A program made the position numbers and the translations under genes. Shown in pieces: positions 56,264 to 64,000 of a DNA stretch of 64,000 bases; the stretch's first letter is position 1; the number at the start of each line of letters is the position of its first letter. The notes beneath the pieces were generated by a model. The model was not told where the DNA came from and did no database searches. It worked only from the letters and a program-made list of their open reading frames with translations. Origin of the DNA: Conchocele bisecta (lineage: Eukaryota > Mollusca > Bivalvia > Lucinida > Thyasiridae); assembly GCA_029237695.1 (NCBI GenBank), contig CM055274.1:68624828-68688827 (forward strand), written 5' to 3'.

Positions 56264-57530
56264 TTTCACCAACATTGCAAAGTATACTTTTCTAGCAAAG
56301 TATACTTTGAGGGAGTAATCATTTATTTTCCCCGAAATGCATTATGTCATATAGAACTAACGACTGCATATATTTAATGATTAAAAGTATGCAGAACTAT
56401 TATACTGAATGTATTACATTATCACAGCCAAACTGGCTGTGATAATGTAATACCGTAAATCCAGTATAATAACAAGAAACGAGGCAAAGCCACGAAGGCC
56501 AGGTTTTTTCCAAGCATGGACACTTGGATAACATAATTATACGCACTTTTTGTAGACTAGATGGCCGTGGCCTGCATGTCGCGCCTTGGGTCGAGGCATG
56601 GACACTAAAAAAATAGATATAGTAGATGGAAAAACTTTAACCAAAAGCTTTAACCGGACACACGGACGTACGAACGGACGGACGGACGTATGCCAAAATG
56701 CCGACGATATCACGCTTTCCGCAAGCGGGCGCGACAATGATGATAAACACCCATGTGAAGTAGTTGCAGAGATATAGTACACAAAAAAACTTTAACAAAA
56801 CAATTCAAAGTAATTTGACCTTGACATTGGGCACAGGGGCCGCACGGTTGGGGTAGAATGAAAATATGGATGATAAACACCCATGTGAAGTTTCAAGGTA
56901 ATGGGCGAAGCAGTTGCAGAGATATAGTATAACAAAAAACTTTTAACCAAAAAACTGTAACCAAACGTACGTTAAAAAGTTAACGTTGAAAATGGCTAAG
57001 TCAATTACGTAGAAATAATAGATGAAGGTAAAACAAATGGTCACATGTTGGATAGTTGTATGTGGTAGCCACCCCTTGGTTATGAAGCTGTGAAAGTTTG
57101 GTGGTCCTAGGTGGTACAGTACCAAAGAAATGGACTTAAACATGAAAACTTAACATTGTAAACGCGAAAACTTAACGTTGAAAATGGCTAAGTCGACTGC
57201 GCGGAAAAAATGGGTCAAGTTAAAAAAAAGGTAACATGTTGGATAGTGATATGTGGTGGGCACCCCTTGATTATGAAGCTGTGAAAGTTTGGTGGTCCTA
57301 GGTGGTACAGTAACAAAGAAATGGACTGAAACACGAAAACTTAACATTGATTGTGGACGCCGCCCGCCGCCCGCCGCCCGCCGCCCGCCGCCCGCCAATC
57401 CAATAGCCTGAATTTTTTTCAAAAAACCTGGCTAAAAATTAATAAATTTAACCTAAAATTGAAAAATTCTCCCTCAAAGTATACTTTGCTAGATAAGCAT
57501 ACTTTGCAATCTTGGTGAAATAGGCTACAG
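56264..57530. mobile_element. Fold-back element, CAAAGTATACTT family, copy 3, with an insertion
   Basis: Left arm CAGTAGCCTATTTCACCAAC...GCAAAGTATACTT (56264-56472); right arm AAGTATACTTTGCTAGATAA...GGTGAAATAGGCTACAG (57434-57530). The arms belong to one element split by 961 bp. The left half also has a strong hairpin GTATTACATTATCACAGCC / complement at about 56410-56455. Confidence 0.8.
56473..57433. mobile_element. Pearl/Helitron-like element inserted in the fold-back element
   Basis: Subterminal inverted words GCCAGGTTTTTT (about 56498) and AAAAAACCTGGC (about 57421). It contains GGACGGACGGACG, the hairpin TTTCCGCAAGCGGGCGCGAC, two units of about 185 bp (TTGAAAATGGCTAAGTC, GAAGCTGTGAAAGTTTGGTG, TCCTAGGTGGTACAGTA) and a CCGCCCG microsatellite (57360-57398). 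The tandem core plus microsatellite again follows the pearl/Helentron plan. No protein. Confidence 0.7.
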
Positions 57531-58227
57531 ATCACTAGGCCCCCATCAAGATTCACCTGTAAAATATACAGATGCACAGGCTGGTCTGGGGCTACACTGA
57601 TTGCAAACATGGTAAGCACCCTTTTAAAATATTATGAAGCTGTAATAGGTGTGCCTCATTGATGAAGAACAAATAAGGAGATATCATAGGAAAGCATACC
57701 CATAGATGAACTAGGTAAAATCAGATGCTGAGTGACAGATATAAAACAAGACGAAAAAGACAAAACAAAAAAGCACACACTTAGCACATCATTGTGCTCA
57801 CAAACTCTCCATGGCAGTAACTTAGTGACAACTAGATTTGCCAGTAAGTGCAGGCTTATAGAATAATTGTCTCGGTCCACAACATTAATACCTATACATA
57901 TAGGGTTATCATTTGCTACATAGTGAGGGAGAATCGATGTAGATTTGAAGTGGAAGAAGCAGGCTACGTCCCTTATGGGAGGGAACGTACCACTTCATGA
58001 CATGTTTGTAATATCGAAACATTCCATTAAAGAAACTGAAGTTGTAAGAAATTTACCTCTAATGTTAAGTTTTGTGAATGGCACTGAATGTGGTGTGTAC
58101 ATTGACCTTGGGATTGACAGGGGACAAGGGGTCGTGGATTTGTCACAGCATAATAGAGTAGAGGACCATCAAAGATATGCATGTGTGAAATATGAACAAA
58201 AATAGAACTTACATAAACTTTACCGGT
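57531..58227. other. Non-coding sequence with weak pearl-like pieces
   Basis: 57540-57605 has a GATGCACAGGCTGGTCTGGG fragment. 58060-58200 and 58632-58850 share TCAAGTTTTGTGAATG and GGACCATCA phrases, a pair of diverged tandem units split by copy 6 below. Confidence 0.45.
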
Positions 58228-58636
58228 AATGTCAAGTTTTGTGTTTGTTTGTTTGTGTATTGGTGTTTAACAGCCTATCAACAGCTAAGGTCATTTAAAG
58301 CCGGGCCAACGGGTTCGATCATGTATTTAACCCGCTGCATTGGTGGGAGGGAAATCCCAAAATCAGAACAGAATATTTACATCGAGAACAAATATAGTCA
58401 ACCTTGAAATTAGAATAACCTGACATGGCGCCAGGTCCATACCACACCAGTCATTTGGCCCCTTCCCCTAAAAGTAATACAAATAATCGTAATACTCACA
58501 TAAGGGGTATAACCAAATTCAACTGTCGCATACAAAATGCCAAAGATGTATGTGAGGGCCAAACCAGGTCTCCAGATGGGATTCCAGTAAGGCTGAACAC
58601 TGATCGTTAAATTACCCATGCTCCCACCTGCCACCA
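58228..58636 (+). mobile_element. GTTTAACGGCCTATCAACAG repeat family, copy 6
   Basis: TTGGTGTTTAACAGCCTATC through GGGTTCGATCATG and CCGCTGCATTGG to CCCATGCTCCCACCTGCCAC. Sequence on both sides (GTCAAGTTTTGTGT, then ATCAAGTTTTGTGAATG) repeats TCAAGTTTTGTG, which may be a target duplication. Confidence 0.75.
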
Positions 58637-59079
58637 ATCAAGTTTTGTGAATGCTCAAAGTCTGTGACCTTGGGAATATCTGGGTGCAGAGCATCATGAA
58701 TGTGTTACAACATGATAAGAGGACCATCAGAGGAAAGAAATTACGAGTAAGGAAACAGAAGTCACATGTACAACAAGTTTACCTCCATTGTGACAACGGA
58801 AGGACAATCCGACAACACTACCCCACCCCCATACAACTCGTGGGGGTACAGTGACATGAATACATTAATGTGGTTAAAATTAACTAAATAAATACAGCAC
58901 ATACATATTACATTTTGCTTCTCTGACAGAAAATTGTTGATTCACAGCATCTGTAATCATCCTAAGGAAGCTACGTATAAAGTATCAATGTTTTCGCTAC
59001 AGTATCAAGACATACAAAGTTTGTGATGAATGGACGGACAAGGGCGCCCCATCTATTATTGTGGTGTGGCATAAATAGA
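58637..59079. mobile_element. Pearl-like fragment ending in TGGGGCATAAATAG-like sequence
   Basis: CATCCTAAGGAAGCTACGTA, then GAATGGACGGACAAGGG and TATTGTGGTGTGGCATAAAT, the typical right end. Core units are badly decayed. Confidence 0.5.
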
Positions 59080-59535
59080 GGATCTTACATGATGATTTAA
59101 TATATTTATTAACCCTTACACCGCTATCTTAATTTTGTTGTTGTCTGCTGTTTATTTTCTATTTTCCATTTTTATCATCAAAAACATGCTTTGACGGCAC
59201 TTTAGAATAATTTACAACATGCTTTGACAGCACTTTAGAATCATTTCCATTGGAAATGATTCTGAAGTGCTGTCAAACCATGTTTTTATTGAGATATAAG
59301 GCAAGATATAAAAGCAACAGCAGACGACAATTGTGTGTAGCGGTCTAATGGATAAACAAGTTTACCAATTTCATAACAAACGAGGCTATGGTCAGTTTCT
59401 TATAACATCAGTCAACTACGTTAATAAATGTTCTATTAAATCAACACAAATGTTAGATTCTATCTATTGCATAAGCACAGCCTGATATACATTCCCCTAA
59501 CATGTATTCTGTAGCGATCTCATTTGCATATTTAT
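59080..59535. repeat. Dispersed repeat paralogous to 6640-6975, carrying a MITE
   Basis: Outside the MITE (59109-59353) it shares GATTTAATATATTTATTA, CAAGTTTACC, CAGTTTCTTATAACATCAGT, TCTATCTATTGCATAAGCA and TATTCTGTAGCGATCTC with the 6.7-kb copy. Confidence 0.6.
59109..59353. mobile_element. TTAACCC fold-back MITE with AGAATCATTTCC core, copy 3
   Basis: TTAACCCTTACACCGCTATC at the left and TGTAGCGGTCTAATGGATAA at the right. The internal hairpin and the partial left-arm duplication match 45294-45533. The right TTAA has changed to ATAA. Confidence 0.8.
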
Positions 59536-60775
59536 TACAGTGGAGTATTATTAACATAATACACTGTGTACATACACTATGAATGCCCATTCTATGCAAT
59601 AAAATCAATTGCGGTAAATATGTCTCCAGTAACTACAAACTATTTGCACAGTTCACACTTCCATTCATCAGTGTTAGCTATAGCAAGCTGTAAACAAGTG
59701 ATGGGTGAATATGTTCAGCAACGACAGAAGACAGTAATGCTGGTTCAGACATAACTATACTACAAACATGTAGGCCAATGTACGAGATTTGCTGGCTAAT
59801 TATATGTCATTATTATTTCATTGCAATTGATTTTGAAAAAAAAAAGAAGATAATTTCTGTAAATGACATGGCAAGTTGACAAAAATATCGGAGCACACGT
59901 GGAATTCAATTCCACATGTGTCCTGAAATATTTGACATCATTTACAACGTATATCACAGCTCTTCAAACTAAATTTTGGAAAATTTCATGCGACAATTCT
60001 CATCCAATATTCAAAATCATATAAATATGCAACCTACCATTTAGAGAAACTGCTAATACAACAACACAAATGGGGCGATCCACGAGACATGTGAATTGCC
60101 ATGACAAATAGGGGTTAATTGCGGTTTTGACTAGTGTAGCTCCTAATCAGCTAGCACACTTGTGAAGCCCGATACTGAAACAGTTATTTCATCAACAATG
60201 CTGCCCCAAAGCAATAACAAACAGCTGAGCTAGGAGTACGATGGTCACAAATGTCGCATCGTTCTACCCTGTCACATGGGGGATATATGACAACTGATGT
60301 ATGACCACATTAATACATGCATATAAGAAAGAAAACTTGAATGTATTGGTAATATGTAGCTGTGAGGATATAAATGGGAATTATGGCATTTGATGTACAC
60401 AGACCAGCCTATCTATCCACCCACTCTGATAAGGGTCTGCACTGTTTTCCATACAGTTAGTAAAAATATGTCAAGCATGTTGAATGCATGTAGCTCCTTA
60501 CCCGGCTGCAGGAGGATGCGAGCGCATCAGAAGCTACACTGGGTACACATGCCATAAACCTCATTTCTCCAGTCAGACACACATGTGGCAGGGAAGTAGC
60601 GACAGAAGCACTCTGATAAACACAGTTAGTGGCTATGAAATCTTAATTTACACTCCTTAACTCACTCTATTAGGAACAGAACACACACGTCATTCAACCA
60701 GATGGCCGCAACCCCATTTGATAGTCATTTAACATTGACCTTCGACATGGGGGTTGGGCCATAGAATTAGAATTT
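59536..60775. other. No gene; one hairpin and repeat fragments
   Basis: 59863-59955: CACACGTGGAATTCAATTCC / complement and flanking TGTAAATGA words form a small fold-back related to 28110-28202. 60420-60580 holds fragments of the GGTCTGCACTG family. Confidence 0.45.
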
Positions 60776-62190
60776 AAACTACAAAATGTGTTCATAGAAC
60801 ACGGATGCCGCACATATCGCTTTGATAAACAAGAATTCCGCCACGGAAGCGGTGTCGCGCCTACCGAGGCATTTGACCGTGAACATTACAAGTAAATAAA
60901 TTACCTTGACCTTCAGAATTTGGATGTGGGGGTGTGTGTAATGAAGCATCATCCGTAGACAAACATTGATGTGAAATATTATCAATGTCTGGAAAGGGGT
61001 TAAAGAGATATTGTGGAAAAACAATAACTTTAACGCATTTCTGTTACAAAACCGGTGAACATTACAAGTAAATAAATGACCTTGACCTTGATAATTTGGA
61101 TGTGGGGGTGTGCGAAATGAAGCATCATCCCTAGACAAACATTGATGTGAGATATTATCAATGTCTGGCAAGGGGTTAAAGAGATATTGTGAAAAAACAA
61201 TAACTTTAACGCATTTCTGTTACAAAACCGGTGAACATTACAAGGAAATAAATGACCTTCAGACTTTGGATATGGGGCATCATCCCTAGACAAACATTGA
61301 TGTGAAATATTATCAATGTCTGGCAAGGGGTTAAAGAGATATTGTGAAAAAGCAATAACTTTAACATATTTCTGTTACAAAACCGGAGAACATTACAAGT
61401 AAATAAATGACCTTGACCTTGATAATTTGGATGTGGGGCTGTGCGTAATGAAGCATCATCCCTAGACAAACATTGATGTGAAATATTATCAATGTCTGGC
61501 AACGGGTTAAAGAGATATTGTGAAAAAACAATAACTTTAACGCATTTCTGTTACAAAACCGGTGAACATTACAAGGAAATAAATGACCTTGACCTTCAGA
61601 CTTTGGATGTGGGGGTGTGCGTAATGAAGCATCATCCCTAGACAAACATTGATGTGAAATATTATCAATGTCTGGCAAGGGGTTAAAGAGATATTGTGAA
61701 AAAACAATAACTTTAACATATTTCTGTTACAAAACCGGAGAACATTACAAGTAAATAAATGACCTTGACCTTGATAATTTGGATGTGGGGCTGTGCGTAA
61801 TGAAGCATCATCCCTAGACAAACATTGATGTGAAATATTATCAATGTCTGGCAAGGGGTTAAAGAGATATTGTGAAAAAACAATAACTGTAACGCATTTG
61901 CCTTACAAAACGCGGACGACGACGACGCGGACGACGACGCGGACGACGACGGAAAATACGACGACTATAGTCGCACCTCTGCTAAAGCAGGCGCGACAAA
62001 AACGAGGCAAAAGTCCAATAGGGGGAGATAATCCATGATTCAGTGACGAAGCAAAAATAGAAGTCGAAAAGCGGGAGATAATAAGTTCAACTCATCATAA
62101 GCGGACGGACAGATGGACGGATGGACGAGGCGGACAAGGGTAAAACTAAATGTCCCCTACCACTATCGTGGTGGGGCATAAAAATAGGGA
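60776..62190 (+). mobile_element. Pearl-like element with a 176-bp tandem core
   Basis: Left end AAATGTGTTCATAGAACACG with GATGCCGCACAT, as at 724. The core (60882-61880) has units starting GAACATTACAAG at 60882, 61058, 61232, 61388, 61564 and 61740, with GACCTTGACCTTGATAATTT, GAAGCATCATCCCTAGACAA, CATTGATGTGAAATATTATC and GGGGTTAAAGAGATATTGTG. Next come a GACGACGACGCGG microsatellite (61913-61967), the hairpin CTCTGCTAAAGCAGGCGCGA, TCCAATAGGGGGAGATAATC, GGACGGAC repeats and the right end CGTGGTGGGGCATA. Minus-strand frames of 98-130 codons repeat with the units and are not genes. Confidence 0.8.
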
Positions 62191-62362
62191 TGATGATAAA
62201 CAAGCAAAAACAGCTTCAAGCCAATTTTGGTTGCAGATATAAGTAATCCGAAAATGTCAACAAAGATTGTGTGCGGCTGGGATGATGGGTGAACGCATGG
62301 ATGCCATTGGGGTCACTACGTCTAACCGTCTCATTCTGACAAATGGATGCCCATTTTGCCAA

Positions 62363-62528
62363 GGGGCCTGTTTCACTAAACTTCGTACGATAAAAAGGTA
62401 TGTACAAAGATTTTTATTAATGTACTTCTCACATTAACTTGGCTAACTAATGCTACTATTAACCGCCTAAATTCCCATTTTAAACTTACAAACTTCTTAG
62501 TCGTACAAAGTTTAGTGAAATGGGCCCC
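62363..62528. mobile_element. MITE, GGGCCCGTTTCACTAAAC family, copy 4 (short)
   Basis: GGGGCCTGTTTCACTAAACT and AAGTTTAGTGAAATGGGCCC as ends. The interior is shorter than in copies 1-3 and lacks the TTTATTGAGCA loop. Confidence 0.75.
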
Positions 62529-62685
62529 AGTACCATGACAAAATGCACATTTATATTAGCGGCAAGGATACCATGTGGCCTGTCTGTGGCAGATCGCACG
62601 TGAATAGAAGGGGTCAGTGGAACAGCGGGGCCTCATGGACTTACACCCCTTCTACCGACCTCTTCAATGGAGCGGTGTTGTATGT

Positions 62686-62927
62686 GGCTGTGATTGGAGA
62701 AATGGGGCTTATGGGATGTGTGACCAGTGTAGCTCCTGATCAAGTAACACATTCATGTAACCTGATAACAATCTATATTGCTTGTGAGAACCTTAATGGC
62801 CGTTTCATTGCTGGAATGGCGAACAGTGCAGACCCTGATCAGACTGTGCGGATGCACAGGCTGATCTGGATCTACACTGGTCGCAAATTCCATAAGCCCC
62901 ATTTCCAATTTCTCCAGTGACAGCAAC
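62686..62927. mobile_element. Fold-back MITE, GGAGAAATGGGGCTTAT family, copy 2
   Basis: GGCTGTGATTGGAGAAATGG / CCATAAGCCCCATTTCCAAT are the arms. The interior carries GCAGACCCTGATCAGACTGT, ATGCACAGGCTGATCTGGAT and CTACACTGGTCGCAAATTCC, the source of many fragments in this window (for example 38480, 55535, 57545). Confidence 0.8.
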
Positions 62928-64000
62928 ACATTAACCCAATTTCTGAGGAATATACCTATAATCGTATACAAAATAAATTTTGAATGAAACATATTTCTTG
63001 TCCAAATATATCTTGTGACGATTCAAACTTATAGTTTTGAGATTAAATAATAGTTTGCATTTTCCATAAGCATAAAACAAGTTAATTTGAAAATAATGCA
63101 TTTGTTTTAAGGATTGTAATAATTTCCATATGGGAAACGTCTCCAAGTCTATCTCCAATGTTAGATCATGTACACATAGCTATGTTGGTGTTCAGGTTTT
63201 CAAAATATTAGCCAACGTCACTTAAGGAAGTGAAAAATGTACTGTTTTTCAATAACGATGAAAAAACCCGAGAACTTTATGTTTCAGAGAGAACTGGCTA
63301 TTTTAGTAGCCAAATAGCTATTACAGCAATCAGAAGTGGCAACATAGATATACCATTTTGATTGCCAAGATAAAACATCATTTACACCGTCACCAAACAG
63401 TGCCGACGTTGATCAGTCAGTGGGTGTGTGTAATTGTATAACGGGAATCACAATGCAGCAAGAAGCACTATTATTTACTGGCTCAGTAGTGGAAAGACGT
63501 GTATATCGGCCCGGCCCTCCGTCAGCGGGCAGCTAACCGCCTCTGTTCCCGTAACCATTCCACAAACTCGTCTAGTAACACTGGCCCTGCAAACAGATTC
63601 AATATGCCATTTATCGCTAATATTTGTTTCAAAGTCAGAAATTGACAAACGTTGGACGTCGTTTACAGAAAATACGACTAAATTTCTCAATCAGTAAAAC
63701 TACAAGGGAGGTAATACAGTGGACCTATATTCAACACGGGCATGGAATGACCTCCCTTATCGCATCCCTGTCTTTTATCAACATCAATCTGAATTGATTT
63801 TCCTGTAAATGATGTTGAAAGATAATATACATTGCAGAGCACATTCAGCATGAAATTTATGAAATCTTTCACCAATATTATTTACAGCAAATATGGCTAC
63901 TTTTCACTATCAAAAACCTTGATGTAACAAGAGCTGGATCCATACTCATTCAACTTGTTTCTTACTTTGTAATAAATGTGGCTTGTAGCATTTCTGATCA
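62928..64000. other. No recognisable feature to the window end
   Basis: AT-rich. Around 63775-63885 a diverged fold-back (TGTAAATGATGTTGAAAG, TATTATTTACAGCA) resembles 28110-28202. Short frames show no domain. Confidence 0.45.

Noticed and set aside
60779..61854. Series of 98-130-codon minus-strand frames with near-identical sequence
   Set aside because: They repeat with the 176-bp tandem core of a pearl-like element and overlap one another; translation follows the repeat, not a gene.

Overview
This is eukaryotic genomic DNA, most likely from a bivalve mollusc. There are no bacterial-style gene clusters. Coding sequence is sparse and split by canonical GT-AG splice sites. Most of the window is dispersed and tandem repeats: (1) units of about 150-180 bp followed by ACGG-type microsatellites and a TATGCCCCAC / GTGGGGCATA end, the architecture described for the bivalve 'pearl' (Helitron-like) elements; (2) many small fold-back MITEs; (3) one APE-type LINE; (4) hAT-like elements. 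Species cannot be resolved from sequence alone.

Layout. 1-3.6 kb: edge of a G/C-tract element, a pearl-like element and a second tandem composite. 3.58-6.50 kb: a 2.9-kb non-autonomous hAT-like element (copy A). 6.5-11.8 kb: AT-rich sequence with MITEs, a 170-bp tandem array and a CACACG microsatellite. 11.78-12.48 kb: first visible coding exon. 13.5-21.6 kb: a decayed LINE (RRM-like ORF1; endonuclease plus reverse transcriptase ORF2) split by hAT-like copy B, in reverse orientation and bounded by a perfect 8-bp target duplication. 25.6-26.4 kb: second coding exon. 28.6-32.5 kb: MITEs, a 32-bp minisatellite and a pearl-like array. 33.15-33.31 kb: short coding exon. 35-49.8 kb: MITEs, a minisatellite grown from a MITE end, a 440-bp tandem repeat, and two opposed arrays of a 72-bp tRNA-like unit. 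49.9-50.2 kb and 51.56-52.35 kb: two exons that join in phase, the last carrying the stop codon. 52.4-64 kb: more dispersed repeats, a nested insertion inside a fold-back element, and a 176-bp tandem array.

The only probable host gene is on the + strand, with exons at about 11.8, 25.6, 33.1, 49.9 and 51.6 kb. I do not recognise its product. The three upstream exons all end in phase 2 and each contains an ATG, so they could be consecutive exons or alternative first exons feeding the common 3' exons.

The most interesting signals are: the precise hAT-in-LINE nesting; the inverted pair of 2.9-kb elements around the first exon; a palindromic module (core AGAATCGTCTCC / GGAGACGATTCT) shared by several MITE families with different ends; tandem amplification of a tRNA-like 72-mer; and dispersal of the nuclear-receptor-type motif TCAAGGTCA inside pearl-like units.
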